DNA from: Mesorhizobium neociceri
GTDB lineage: Bacteria; Pseudomonadota; Alphaproteobacteria; Rhizobiales; Rhizobiaceae
Reading direction: 5' to 3'
DNA: 64,000 nucleotides
NCBI RefSeq assembly: GCF_013520985.1
Contig: NZ_JACDTY010000002.1
Location: forward strand, 620,001-684,000
The notes under the pieces were generated by a model that saw only the letters and a program-made list of their open reading frames with translations, was not told where the DNA came from and searched no databases. Within the stretch, counting starts at the first letter, position 1. Every line of letters begins with the position of its first letter. The position numbers and the translations under genes were made by a program. Shown here piece after piece: positions 27,519 to 36,799 of this stretch.

Positions 27519-28999
27519 CAGGCTGCCTCGTTGCGGGACACCTGGAACGGCGCCTTGCTGCCGCTGGTCTCGGCAAAGAAGCGCAGCAGCAGGTTCTTGG
27601 CCGCCAGCGCCCGGTATTCGGCCGAAGCCCGCATGTCCGTCAACGGCGTGAAATCCCCGGCATATTCAGACATCGCCGTTTCCACCGTCGCCTCCGTCCA
27701 CGGCTTGCCGAGCAGCGCCTTTTCGACGCCGAAAGCCCGCTTCGGTGTCGCTGCCATGCCGCCATAGGCGATGCATATGTCAGCCACCGTGCCATCCTTG
27801 GCCAGGTCGAGGAAAAAGGCGCCGAGGGCCGCAGTGATGTCCTCGTCGCGGCGCTTGGTGATCTTGTAGACGGCAAACTTCGTGCCCTTGGCCGGCACAG
27901 GAACATGCACGGCCTCGACGAATTCGCCCGGCTGCCGGTCCTGCTTGCCATAGGCGATGAAGAAATCCTCGAGCGCGATGGTGCGCCGCTTCTTGCCACG
28001 GCGCAGCGTCAGCTGCGCGCCGAGTGCGATCAGAGGCGGCGGTGTGTCGCCGATCGGCGAGCCATTGGCGATGTTGCCGCCGATCGTGCCCATGTTGCGC
28101 ACCTGTTCGCCGCCGATGCGGTCGAACAACGGCCCCAGTGCCGGGATACGCTTGGCCAGCGTCGCGAAGGCGTCAGTGTAGGTGACGCCGGCGCCGATAG
28201 TGATGACGTCATTGTCTTCGGAAATCGCGCACAGCCCGTCGAGATTGCCGATGAAAACCACCGGCGAAATATCGCGCATGTGCTTGGTCACCCACAGGCC
28301 GACATCGGTCGAACCGGCGACGACCGTGGTGCCCGGCTCCTTGTCCAGCACGGCAGCGAAATCGTCGGCATTGGCCGGCACCACCAGCCGCTGCCTGCCC
28401 GTGCCGATCTCCACGCGGGAGCCATCACGCATCGCTTCGAGTCTTGCCGTGATCGCCTTGCGCTCGGCCGCCAGCGGGTCCTTTGCCGCCTTGCCGTAGC
28501 TGGAGATGGCGCGCGCGGCGCGCATGATCGCCTCGTAGCCGGTGCAGCGGCAGAGATTGCCTTGCAGAGCCTTTTCGATCGCCGCATTCGACGGGTCCGG
28601 CGACTTCATCCACAGGCCGTAAAGCGACATGACAAAGCCCGGCGTGCAGAAGCCGCATTGCGAACCGTGGAAATCGACCATCGCCTGCTGCACCGGGTGC
28701 AGCTGGCCGGGCGCGCCGCGCAGATGCTCGACGGTCACGACATGGGTGCCGTCGAGCGAGCCGAGGAAACGGATGCAGGCATTGACGCTTTCATAGACCA
28801 GCTTGCCGGCCGAGAGTTTGCCGACCAGCACGGTGCAGGCGCCGCAATCGCCCTCGGCGCAGCCTTCCTTGGTGCCGCGCAGCGAGCGGTCGAGCCGCAG
28901 CCAGTCGAGCAAGGTCGCGTCTGGCGCCACCGATGGCAGCGCAACATCCCTGCCATTGAGGATGAAACGGATCTCGTTGCGTATGGTGATCTTGGCCAT
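27518..28999 (-). CDS. xdhA: Xanthine dehydrogenase, FeS/FAD small subunit
   Basis: A 493-residue electron-transfer subunit. The N-terminal plant-type [2Fe-2S] site is GCAEGDCGACTVL. The second [2Fe-2S] domain is CGFCTPGFVMSLYGL with NLCRCTGYEAI. It is followed by the FAD domain (VVAGSTDVGLWVTK, MGTIGGNIANGSPIGD). It passes electrons from the molybdenum site in XdhB to NAD. Three bases separate it from uraH upstream, giving an operon uraH-xdhA-xdhB-xdhC. Confidence 0.95.
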   Translation of the reverse strand: MAKITIRNEIRFILNGRDVALPSVAPDATLLDWLRLDRSLRGTKEGCAEGDCGACTVLVGKLSAGKLVYESVNACIRFLGSLDGTHVVTVEHLRGAPGQLHPVQQAMVDFHGSQCGFCTPGFVMSLYGLWMKSPDPSNAAIEKALQGNLCRCTGYEAIMRAARAISSYGKAAKDPLAAERKAITARLEAMRDGSRVEIGTGRQRLVVPANADDFAAVLDKEPGTTVVAGSTDVGLWVTKHMRDISPVVFIGNLDGLCAISEDNDVITIGAGVTYTDAFATLAKRIPALGPLFDRIGGEQVRNMGTIGGNIANGSPIGDTPPPLIALGAQLTLRRGKKRRTIALEDFFIAYGKQDRQPGEFVEAVHVPVPAKGTKFAVYKITKRRDEDITAALGAFFLDLAKDGTVADICIAYGGMAATPKRAFGVEKALLGKPWTEATVETAMSEYAGDFTPLTDMRASAEYRALAAKNLLLRFFAETSGSKAPFQVSRNEAA

Positions 29000-29002
29000 G
29001 CT

Positions 29003-29377
29003 TCAGCTCCCCCTGTAGGTCGAGTAGCCATAGGGAGAGATAAGCAGTGGCACATGATAGTGCACTGTTGCAGCCATGCCGAAGCGGATCGGCACGGTAT
29101 CGAGGAAGGCCGGTTTCGGCAGGTTTGTTCCCTGGCCGCGCAGATAGTCGCCGGCCGCGAAGATCAGTTCGTACTCGCCGGTGCGAAATTCCGCGCCTGC
29201 CAGCAGCGGCGCATCGCAGCGTCCGTCGGCATTCGTAACAACGGTCTTCAGATGTGTCCGAGCCTCGCCGTCGAGGTGATAAAGCGCGATCGACAGGCCC
29301 GCCGCCGGCTTGCCGGTCGCGGTGTCGAGCACATGCGTCGTCAGACGTCCGCCATCGGCTTTCGACGTTTCTGCCAC
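29003..29377 (-). CDS. uraH: 5-Hydroxyisourate hydrolase
   Basis: A 124-residue transthyretin-like enzyme that hydrolyses the PuuD product 5-hydroxyisourate. Signatures are [17 protein letters not shown] at the start, [20 protein letters not shown] at the end with the invariant YRGS tail, and the central Arg in a FRTGEYEL block. I chose the GTG at 29377 because GGGAGG lies just upstream and the length fits. The frame stays open to an ATG at 29428. It heads the uraH-xdhABC operon. Confidence 0.93.
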   Translation of the reverse strand: MAETSKADGGRLTTHVLDTATGKPAAGLSIALYHLDGEARTHLKTVVTNADGRCDAPLLAGAEFRTGEYELIFAAGDYLRGQGTNLPKPAFLDTVPIRFGMAATVHYHVPLLISPYGYSTYRGS

Positions 29378-29559
29378 CGGCGCCTCCCATCTCGGTACAA
29401 TTGAACAAAGCAATGAATTGTGCGCCAATTAAAGGCGATGCATAAGTCCCGGTCGAGCGGAGCGGCACAAAAACACTTTCAAAAATTTCGGGGGAATGCG
29501 CAGGCAGTCCTTTCGACTATCCTGATGACAACTTCCGGCAGCGTCCGGCAGGAGGGGCA
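29378..29559. promoter_or_regulatory. Divergent promoter region of uraH-xdhABC and puuE operons
   Basis: About 180 bases separate the two divergent purine operons. It contains AATTG-TGCGC-CAATT (29416-29430), an exact 5-bp inverted repeat with a 5-base centre, resembling a LysR-type T-N11-A box. No -10/-35 pair is obvious. A single regulator bound here could control both directions. Confidence 0.45.
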
Positions 29560-30978
29560 ATGCGTTACTCTAGAGACATGCGCGGCTACGGAGCCAATCC
29601 GCCGGATCCGAAATGGCCGGGCGGTGCGCATGTAGCCGTCCAATTCGTCGTCAACTACGAGGAAGGCGGCGAGAACTGCGTGCTGCACGGCGACAAGGCT
29701 TCGGAAGCCTTCCTGTCGGAGATCGTCGGCGCGGCGCCTTGGATCGGCCAGCGCCACTGGAATATGGAATCGATCTACGAATATGGCGCGCGGGCCGGCT
29801 TCTGGCGGCTGCTGCGCCTGTTCAGCGAGGCCGATGTGCCAGTGACCTGCTACGGCGTCGCCACAGCCCTTGCCCGTTCGCCCGACCAGGTCGCGGCGAT
29901 GCAGGAGGCTGGCTGGGAAATGGCCTCGCACGGCCTGAAATGGATCGACTACCGCGACCACAGCGCCGAGGATGAGCGCCGCGACCTGGAAGCGGCGATC
30001 AAACTGCATTACGAGGTGACCGGGCAGCGCCCGACCGGCTGGTACACCGGCCGCACCTCGGTCAACACGGTGCGGCTGGTCGCCGAAGAAGGCGGTTTCG
30101 ACTATGTGTCGGACACTTATGACGACGAACTGCCCTACTGGTTCGAGCACAGTGGCGGCACGCAACTCGTCATCCCCTACACGCTCGACGCCAACGACAT
30201 GCGCTTCGCCACGCCGCAAGGCTTCAATTCGGGCGACCAGTTCTTTGCTTACCTCAAGGACAGTTTCGACACGCTCTATGCCGAGGGCAAAGCGGGCCGG
30301 CCGCGCATGATGAATATCGGCCTGCATTGCCGCCTCGTCGGACGTCCCGGCCGGGTGGCGGCGCTGAAGCGCTTCGTCGACTATGTCAAATCGCACGATA
30401 AGGTGTGGCTGGCACGGCGCATCGATATCGCCCGGCACTGGCAGGAGACCCATCCCTACAAGCCGGCGGCGCTCAAGCCGTCAAAGATGGAGTTCGAGAC
30501 CTTCGTCCACACATTCGGCGGCGTGTTCGAACATTCGCCCTGGATTGCCGAGCGCGCCTATGAGCTGGAGCTCGGGCCTGCGCATGACAGCGCTGGCGGC
30601 CTGCACAATGCGCTCTGCCGCGTCTTCCGCGCCGCCAGCGAGAGCGAACGGCTCGGCGTGCTCAACGCCCATCCCGATCTCGCCGGCAAACTGGCCAAGG
30701 CGCGGCGGCTGACGGCGGAATCGACCCGCGAGCAGGCCTCGGCCGGCCTCGATGCGCTGACCGACAAGGAGCGCGAGCTGTTTTCCAAGCTCAACGCCGC
30801 TTACGTCACCACTTTCGGCTTCCCCTTCATCATCGCGGTGCGGGGCAAGGCCAAGGAGGAAATCCTCGCCGAGTTCGAGGCACGCATCGGCAACAGCCGT
30901 GGCGTCGAACTCGATACCGCCTGCAAACAGGTCGAGCGCATCGCGCTGCTCCGCCTGAAAGACATGCTCCCGCTCTAA
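29560..30978 (+). CDS. puuE: Fusion of allantoinase PuuE and OHCU decarboxylase UraD
   Basis: A 472-residue two-domain protein. Residues 1 to about 300 are a polysaccharide-deacetylase-like allantoinase (RGYGANPPDPKWPGGAHVAV, WEMASHGLKWIDYRDH, GWYTGRTSVNTVRLVAEEGG), hydrolysing allantoin to allantoate. Residues about 308-472 are the OHCU decarboxylase (RLGVLNAHPDLAGKLAKA with the catalytic His, and TTFGFPFIIAVRG), making S-allantoin. The domain order is the reverse of the pathway order. One chain thus covers the two steps between UraH and allantoate, possibly channelling the unstable OHCU. It is first in a + strand operon. Confidence 0.93.
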   Translation: MRYSRDMRGYGANPPDPKWPGGAHVAVQFVVNYEEGGENCVLHGDKASEAFLSEIVGAAPWIGQRHWNMESIYEYGARAGFWRLLRLFSEADVPVTCYGVATALARSPDQVAAMQEAGWEMASHGLKWIDYRDHSAEDERRDLEAAIKLHYEVTGQRPTGWYTGRTSVNTVRLVAEEGGFDYVSDTYDDELPYWFEHSGGTQLVIPYTLDANDMRFATPQGFNSGDQFFAYLKDSFDTLYAEGKAGRPRMMNIGLHCRLVGRPGRVAALKRFVDYVKSHDKVWLARRIDIARHWQETHPYKPAALKPSKMEFETFVHTFGGVFEHSPWIAERAYELELGPAHDSAGGLHNALCRVFRAASESERLGVLNAHPDLAGKLAKARRLTAESTREQASAGLDALTDKERELFSKLNAAYVTTFGFPFIIAVRGKAKEEILAEFEARIGNSRGVELDTACKQVERIALLRLKDMLPL

Positions 30979-30997
30979 TACTGAGGGTCAGGACCCA

Positions 30998-31861
30998 ATG
31001 GATATGATCAAGACTGACCAGAAAACCTATTATGCCCCGCATGGCGGCCATCCCGGCCAGAACGAACTTTTGACCGGCCGTGCGGTCTTCACCGAAGCCT
31101 ATGCCGTCATCCCCAAAGGGGTGATGCAGGACATCGTCACCAGCCCCCTGCCGTTCTGGGACAAGACCAGGGCCTGGATTATCGCAAGGCCGCTGTCGGG
31201 CTTTGCCGAGACATTTTCACAGTACATAGTCGAGGTTTTGCCTGGCGGTGGCAGCGACCGGCCGGAGCCGGACGACGGCGCCGAGGGCGTGCTGTTCGTG
31301 GTCGAGGGCGAGTTGACCGTTTCGCTGGCCGGCAAGAAACACGCGCTTCAAGCCGGCGGCTTCGCCTTCCTGCCGCCGGCCAGCGGCTGGACGGTGCGCA
31401 ACGAAGGTCGCGATGCCGTGCGCTTCCACTGGATCAGGAAGGCCTATGAGGCCGTCGACGGCATCGACGCGCCGGAGGCCTTGTTCAGCAGCGACCAGCA
31501 AGTGGCGCCGACGCCGATGGCCGGCACCGAGGGGCGCTGGGCGACGACGCGCTTCGTCGATCCGGCCGACATGCGCCATGACATGCATGTCACCATTGTC
31601 ACGCTCGAACCCGGCGCCGTCATCCCGTTTGCCGAGACGCATGTGATGGAACACGGGCTCTATGTGCTGGAGGGCAAGGCAGTCTACCGTCTCAACCAGG
31701 ACTGGGTCGAGGTCGAGGCCGGTGATTTCATGTGGCTGCGCGCCTTCTGCCCGCAGGCCTGCTACGCCGGCGGCCCCGGCAAATTCCGCTATCTGCTCTA
31801 CAAGGACGTCAACCGGCACGCCAAGCTCGGCGGGGCGGGCATTGGCGGCCGCGGGCGGTGA
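30998..31861 (+). CDS. (S)-ureidoglycine aminohydrolase
   Basis: A 287-residue bicupin that releases ammonia from S-ureidoglycine to give S-ureidoglycolate. Two cupin barrels are visible. The first has VLFVVEGELTVSLAGKKHAL. The second, metal-binding, has VIPFAETHVMEHGLYVLEGK with Glu/His/His ligands and FMWLRAFCPQACYAGG. The N-terminal YYAPHGGHPGQNELLTGRAV is typical of the family. Databases often label it bifunctional allantoicase, but it lacks an allantoicase domain. Its TGA overlaps the GTG start of the next gene. Confidence 0.9.
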   Translation: MDMIKTDQKTYYAPHGGHPGQNELLTGRAVFTEAYAVIPKGVMQDIVTSPLPFWDKTRAWIIARPLSGFAETFSQYIVEVLPGGGSDRPEPDDGAEGVLFVVEGELTVSLAGKKHALQAGGFAFLPPASGWTVRNEGRDAVRFHWIRKAYEAVDGIDAPEALFSSDQQVAPTPMAGTEGRWATTRFVDPADMRHDMHVTIVTLEPGAVIPFAETHVMEHGLYVLEGKAVYRLNQDWVEVEAGDFMWLRAFCPQACYAGGPGKFRYLLYKDVNRHAKLGGAGIGGRGR

Positions 31862-32358
31862 TCCGCATCACAGCACAGAAGCTGACCCGCGAAAGCTTTG
31901 CCGGCTTCGGCGATGTTATCGACATGGGCGGCGACAACCACTACCCGATCAATGGCGGCAAGGCAGAGCGCTACCACGATCTCGCCACGGCTGACGCCGC
32001 GGGACCGAATGCCCGCGTGCTGATCTCGATGGTGCGTGGCACGCCTTACGAACTGCCGCTGAAGCTGACCATGGTCGAGCGCCATCCGTTCGGCAGCCAG
32101 GCCTTCATCCCGCAGTCGCCGCGGCCGTTCCTGATCGTCGTCTGCCATGACGGCAAGGATGGTCCGGGCGAACCGCACGCGTTCATCACCGCGCCCGGCC
32201 AAGGCATCAACTATCCGCGCAATCTCTGGCACGGCGTGCTGACACCGCTCGGCGAAGCCCAGGATTTCGTCATTGTCGACCGTGGCGGCGATGGCTCCAA
32301 CCTCGAAGAATTCCATTTTTCGCACCCCTACGAGATCCATCTCCCCGACGAGAATTGA
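31858..32358 (+). CDS. allA: Ureidoglycolate lyase
   Basis: A 166-residue cupin-fold enzyme splitting ureidoglycolate into glyoxylate and urea. Family blocks are RESFAGFGDVIDMGG near the start, VERHPFGSQAFIPQSPRPFL and the C-terminal NYPRNLWHGVLTPLGEAQDF. The start is GTG at 31858, overlapping the previous stop as GTGA. It is the last dedicated step of the ring-opening pathway, and its glyoxylate links to the glycerate kinase at 15738. Confidence 0.93.
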   Translation: MIRITAQKLTRESFAGFGDVIDMGGDNHYPINGGKAERYHDLATADAAGPNARVLISMVRGTPYELPLKLTMVERHPFGSQAFIPQSPRPFLIVVCHDGKDGPGEPHAFITAPGQGINYPRNLWHGVLTPLGEAQDFVIVDRGGDGSNLEEFHFSHPYEIHLPDEN

Positions 32359-32363
32359 GTAAA

Positions 32364-32957
32364 ATGACCGACATATCGCTGATCGACCGCCTGCTCGACG
32401 TTATCGAGCACGACATTGTGCCGAAGACGGCTGACGGCGTTGCCCATGGCAACAAGCTGTTCGGCGCCGCGATCCTGCGGAAGGGCGACCATTCCCTGGT
32501 ACTGGCCGAAACCAACAATGAGATGGAAAACCCGCTCTGGCATGGCGAAGTGCACTGCCTGAAGCGTTTTTATGAAATGCCCAGGGCCGCGCGTGTCGAC
32601 ACCAAGGATGCCATCTTCATCGCCACGCACGAGCCTTGCTCGCTCTGCCTGTCGGCGATCACCTGGACCGGCTTCGACAATTTCTACTACCTCTTCAGCC
32701 ACGAAGATTCGCGCGACAGCTTTGCCATCCCGCACGATCTGAAGATCCTGAAAGAGGTCTTCACCCTCGACCCCGGCGGCTACAATGCCGAGAACGCCTA
32801 TTGGAAGAGTTTTTCCATACGCAGGCTGGTGCGGGCTTTGCCCGAGGCCGAGCGCGGCCGGTTGGAGGCGCGCATCGGTAAGATCTCGGCGCGCTACGAT
32901 GAACTGTCCGGCGCTTATCAGGACAGCAAGGCCGAGAACGATATCCCTCTGAACTGA
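32364..32957 (+). CDS. CMP/dCMP-type nucleobase or nucleoside deaminase
   Basis: A 197-residue cytidine-deaminase-fold zinc hydrolase. The zinc site is visible as HGEVHCLKRF (His and catalytic Glu) and THEPCSLCLSAI (two Cys). It is longer than tRNA adenosine deaminases and carries an extra C-terminal helical region. An in-frame TTG at 32355 overlaps the allA stop, but the ATG at 32364 is preferred. In this operon it may deaminate guanine, a cytosine-like base or a pathway side product. It is unrelated to the amidohydrolase-type GuaD at 17739. Confidence 0.82.
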   Translation: MTDISLIDRLLDVIEHDIVPKTADGVAHGNKLFGAAILRKGDHSLVLAETNNEMENPLWHGEVHCLKRFYEMPRAARVDTKDAIFIATHEPCSLCLSAITWTGFDNFYYLFSHEDSRDSFAIPHDLKILKEVFTLDPGGYNAENAYWKSFSIRRLVRALPEAERGRLEARIGKISARYDELSGAYQDSKAENDIPLN

Positions 32958-33053
32958 GGTCGTGAGGCAGGCACTGGCCAGGTCGCATTTTTCGCTGCTC
33001 CAGTCGCGAATGGCGATTGAAAGTCGCGGGCTGGCGGGGCGTTATGCCAGCCC

Positions 33054-35039
33054 ATGAAAACCGTCACCGAATTTCCCCGCCAGGTCGTCGAATTCCCCGA
33101 CATGGGCATCGTCATGCCGGATGGCTGCCGGCTGTCGGCGCGGGTGTGGATGCCGGAGGATGCGGGCGATGATCCGGTGCCGGCGATCCTCGAGCATCTG
33201 CCCTACCGCAAGCGCGACGGCACCATCTTTCGCGATCAGCTGACGCATCCCTATTTCGCCGGCCATGGCTACGCCTCGATCCGCGTCGACATGCGCGGCA
33301 ATGGCGATTCCGAAGGGCTGATGGACGACGAATATTCCGAGCAGGAATTGCAGGATGCCTGCGATGTCATCGCCTGGGCGGCAAGCCAGCCTTGGTGCAA
33401 CGGCAGCGTCGGCATGATGGGCATCTCCTGGGGCGGCTTCAACTGCCTGCAGGTGGCGGCCAAACAGCCGCCGGCGCTGAAGGCTGTCATCAGCCTGTGT
33501 TCGACCGTCGACCGCTATGCCGACGACATCCATTACAAGGGCGGCTGCCTGCTGACCGAGAATTTCGGCTGGGCTTCGACCATGCTGTCCTACTCGTCGC
33601 GGCCACCGGATCCGCTGATTGCCGGCGACAACCGCTGGCGCGATCTGTGGCTGACACGGCTGGAGAACCAGTCTTTCCTTTTGCCGCTCTGGCTCAGCCA
33701 TCAGCATCGCGACGCCTACTGGAAACGCGGTTCGATCTGCGAGGATTTTTCCGCTGTCAAAGCGGCAGTGCTGTCGATCGGCGGCTGGCATGACGGCTAC
33801 CGCAACACGATCTCGCACCTGGTCACCAACATCCAGGCGCCGGTGAAGGGCATTGTCGGGCCGTGGATCCACAAATACCCGCACTATGCCGGACCAAAAC
33901 CCGCCATCGGCTTCCTGCAGGAAGCGCTGCGCTGGTGGGACCGCTGGCTGAAGGGCGTAGACACCGGCGTCGAGGCCGACCCGGACTACCGCGCCTATGT
34001 GATGGACAGTGTGCGGCCGTCGCGCTGGCACCCCGCGCGGCCGGGCCGCTGGGTCGCCGAACAGGAATGGCCGTCACCCAACATCAAGGTCGAGGCGATC
34101 GAACTCATCGCTGCCGGCGCCCAGCCCGCGATCGTCGCTTCGCCGCAAAGCTGCGGGCTCGCCGGCGGCGAATATTTTCCCTTCACCTTTGGTCCGGAAC
34201 TGCCGGGCGACCAGCGCCCCGACGACGCACTGTCGGTCTGTTTCGACCAGCCACCGCTCGCTGAAGCCATCGACATCGTCGGCGCGCCGGAGCTTCTCAT
34301 CCGGGTATCGTCGGATCGGCCACAGGCAAACATTGCGGTACGGCTGTGCGACGTGCATCCCGACGGCGCCTCGGAGCTGATCTCCTACGGCGTGCTCAAC
34401 CTGACGCATCGCAACTCGCACGAATCCCCGGAAGCATTAGTGCCCGACGAGACCGTTTCGGCGCGCGTTATCCTCGACCAATGCGCCTACCGCGTTCCGG
34501 CCGGACACCGCCTGCGCATCGCAGTGTCCAACGCCTACTGGCCGATGATCTGGCCGTCGCCCGAGCCGGTGCGGCTCGACCTTTCGGCGGCGACGCTGAG
34601 GCTGCCGTTGCGCCCATTGGCAAAAGGCAACGAGGTCTCATTCCAGGCCCCTGAAGGCGCTACGCCCTGGGCAACCGGGACTGTCCGGGCGGCGAATTCC
34701 GAGCGCCATGTCGGTCGCGACGAGAAGACCGGCATCGTCACGCTGTCGATCACGGACGATTTCGGCGCGGTGCGCGACCTCGCGCATGGGCTGGCCAATG
34801 GCAGCATTGCCCGCGAGACGTGGGCGATCCACCCCGACGACCCGCTGTCGGCCTCGGGCAAAACCCACTGGACGCAGACCCTGTCGCGAAAGGGATGGTC
34901 GGTGCGCACCGAGACATCGGCCGAAATGCGCTGCGATGCGCAAAACTTCATCGTCAACGCCAGAATTGAAGCCTATGAGGGCGGAACGCTGGTTTTCGAG
35001 CGCGATTTCGAAGAGACGATCCCGCGCGCGCTACTCTGA
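33054..35039 (+). CDS. CocE/NonD-family (X-Pro dipeptidyl-peptidase-like) hydrolase
   Basis: A 661-residue alpha/beta hydrolase of the S15/CocE group. The nucleophile elbow GMMGISWGGFNCLQ contains the catalytic Ser. The family N-terminal pattern DGCRLSARVWMPEDAGDDPV and the oxyanion/Arg block YASIRVDMRGNGDSEG are present. The C-terminal jelly-roll X-Pro domain covers roughly residues 380-540. No signal peptide is seen, so it is probably cytosolic. It precedes a peptide-type ABC importer on the same strand and may hydrolyse the imported amide, ester or peptide. Confidence 0.87.
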   Translation: MKTVTEFPRQVVEFPDMGIVMPDGCRLSARVWMPEDAGDDPVPAILEHLPYRKRDGTIFRDQLTHPYFAGHGYASIRVDMRGNGDSEGLMDDEYSEQELQDACDVIAWAASQPWCNGSVGMMGISWGGFNCLQVAAKQPPALKAVISLCSTVDRYADDIHYKGGCLLTENFGWASTMLSYSSRPPDPLIAGDNRWRDLWLTRLENQSFLLPLWLSHQHRDAYWKRGSICEDFSAVKAAVLSIGGWHDGYRNTISHLVTNIQAPVKGIVGPWIHKYPHYAGPKPAIGFLQEALRWWDRWLKGVDTGVEADPDYRAYVMDSVRPSRWHPARPGRWVAEQEWPSPNIKVEAIELIAAGAQPAIVASPQSCGLAGGEYFPFTFGPELPGDQRPDDALSVCFDQPPLAEAIDIVGAPELLIRVSSDRPQANIAVRLCDVHPDGASELISYGVLNLTHRNSHESPEALVPDETVSARVILDQCAYRVPAGHRLRIAVSNAYWPMIWPSPEPVRLDLSAATLRLPLRPLAKGNEVSFQAPEGATPWATGTVRAANSERHVGRDEKTGIVTLSITDDFGAVRDLAHGLANGSIARETWAIHPDDPLSASGKTHWTQTLSRKGWSVRTETSAEMRCDAQNFIVNARIEAYEGGTLVFERDFEETIPRALL

Positions 35040-35194
35040 GCGCAAATCCGACTGGTCCAGTTGCGACGTGCGATTTACGCCACGGCATGTCGCATTCGGT
35101 CTTGCTTACGGCTTTGCCTTCCGGTCAATATCCCTTTGGTAACAACAAACAAAAAAACGACCACAAGGTCGAACCAACAGAGTGAGGAACTCAA

Positions 35195-36784
35195 ATGTCT
35201 AACGAACTCGAATATCTGAGCCGGCGCGTTGCGTCCGGCAAGCTGAGCCGTCGCGATTTTCTCGGCCGGGCGGCAGCGCTCGGCGTGGCCGCGCCCTTCG
35301 CCAACTCACTGCTCTCAAGCGCTGCGCGCGCGGCAGGTCCGGTCAAGGGCGGCACGCTGAAGGCCGGTCTGGTCGGCGGCCAGTCCACTGACAGCCTCGA
35401 TCCGGCACTGATGATGACCCAGGTGCCGTTCGCCTTCGCCAAGATGTGGGGCGAAATGATCGTCGAGCTTTCTCCGGAAGGCAAACTCGAGAACCGCATT
35501 GCCGAGGAGATCGGTGCGTCGGATGACGCCAAGACCTGGACACTGAAAATCCGTGACGGTGTCGAGTTCCACAATGGCAAGACGGTGACCGCCGAGGACG
35601 TGGCTGCCACGCTCGAGCGTCATTCGGACGAGAAGTCGAAGTCCGGCGCGCTGGGCTACATGAAGGGCATCGAGACGATCAAGGCCAGCGGCAAGGAAGT
35701 CGTGCTGACGCTGAAGGAAGCCAATGCCGACCTTCCCTACCTGCTCAGCGACTATCATTTGATCGTCCAGCCCAATGGCGGCAAAGACAAGGCCGATGCC
35801 GGCATCTCGGCCGGCCCCTACAAGATCACCACCAACGAGCCGGGCGTGCGCCATGGCGGTGAGCGCTTCGCCAACTACTGGCAAGGCGACAAGATGGGCC
35901 ATGCTGACCAGGTCGAGGTTATCGTCATCAACGACGCGACGGCGCGCACGGCGGCCTTGCAGGGCGGCCAGGTGAACATGATCAACCGCGTCGAGCCGAA
36001 GATCGTCGACCTGATCAAGCGTCTGCCCGGCGTCACCATCCGCAACCACGCCGGCCCCGGCCACTACGTCTTCATCATGCACTGCAACACGGCGCCCTTC
36101 GACAACAACGATCTGCGCATGGCGCTGAAGCTGGCGATCGATCGCGAGGAGATGCTGGACAAGATCCTGCGCGGCTATGGTTCGCTCGGCAACGATTTCC
36201 CGATCAATTCGGCCTACCCGTTGTTTTCCGACGATATCGAGCAGCGCAAATACGATCCCGACAAGGCCAAGTTCCACTTCAAGAAGTCGGGCCATGACGG
36301 CGCCATCCTGCTGCGCACATCGGACGTCGCCTTCCCGGGCGCCGTCGATGCGGCGCAGCTCTATCAGCAGAGCGCGGCCAAGGCCGGCATCACGCTGGAG
36401 ATCAAGCGCGAACCCGGCGATGGCTACTGGTCGGAAGTCTGGAACAAGCAGCCCTTCTCCGCCTCCTACTGGGGGGGTCGCTCGACGCAGGACCAGATGT
36501 ACTCGACCGCCTATCTGTCGACGGCCGAGTGGAACGACACGCGTTTCCTGCGTCCGGATTTTGACAAGATGGTGCTGGCGGCACGCGGCGAGCTCGACGA
36601 GGCCAAGCGCAAAGCTATGTATCGAGACATGGCGATGCTCGTCCGCGACGAAGGCGGTCTCATCCTGCCGATGTTCAATCAGTTCATCGACGCGACGGGC
36701 GCCAAGGTCGCCGGTTGGGTGGACGATCCGCATCAGGAGCTGATGAACGGATACGCTCTGGCCAAGTGCTGGCTCGAAGCCTGA
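35195..36784 (+). CDS. ABC transporter substrate-binding protein (peptide/opine type, SBP_bac_5)
   Basis: A 529-residue periplasmic receptor of the DppA/OppA family. A Tat signal is visible (LSRRDFLGRAAALGVAAPFA). Family blocks are NRIAEEIGASDDAKTWTLKI, VEFHNGKTVTAEDVAATLER and NTAPFDNNDLRMALKLAIDR. The strong ribosome-binding site (GTGAGGAAC) precedes the ATG at 35195. It is first of a four-gene importer set with both permeases and the ATPase downstream. The ligand is not readable. Confidence 0.92.
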   Translation: MSNELEYLSRRVASGKLSRRDFLGRAAALGVAAPFANSLLSSAARAAGPVKGGTLKAGLVGGQSTDSLDPALMMTQVPFAFAKMWGEMIVELSPEGKLENRIAEEIGASDDAKTWTLKIRDGVEFHNGKTVTAEDVAATLERHSDEKSKSGALGYMKGIETIKASGKEVVLTLKEANADLPYLLSDYHLIVQPNGGKDKADAGISAGPYKITTNEPGVRHGGERFANYWQGDKMGHADQVEVIVINDATARTAALQGGQVNMINRVEPKIVDLIKRLPGVTIRNHAGPGHYVFIMHCNTAPFDNNDLRMALKLAIDREEMLDKILRGYGSLGNDFPINSAYPLFSDDIEQRKYDPDKAKFHFKKSGHDGAILLRTSDVAFPGAVDAAQLYQQSAAKAGITLEIKREPGDGYWSEVWNKQPFSASYWGGRSTQDQMYSTAYLSTAEWNDTRFLRPDFDKMVLAARGELDEAKRKAMYRDMAMLVRDEGGLILPMFNQFIDATGAKVAGWVDDPHQELMNGYALAKCWLEA

Positions 36785-36799
36785 GCCGGCCTTGCGGAT

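Noticed and set aside
27905..29404. 499-codon plus-strand open frame opposite xdhA
   Set aside because: xdhA is complete with all iron-sulfur cysteines on the other strand, and the antisense product is Arg/His-rich and unrecognisable.
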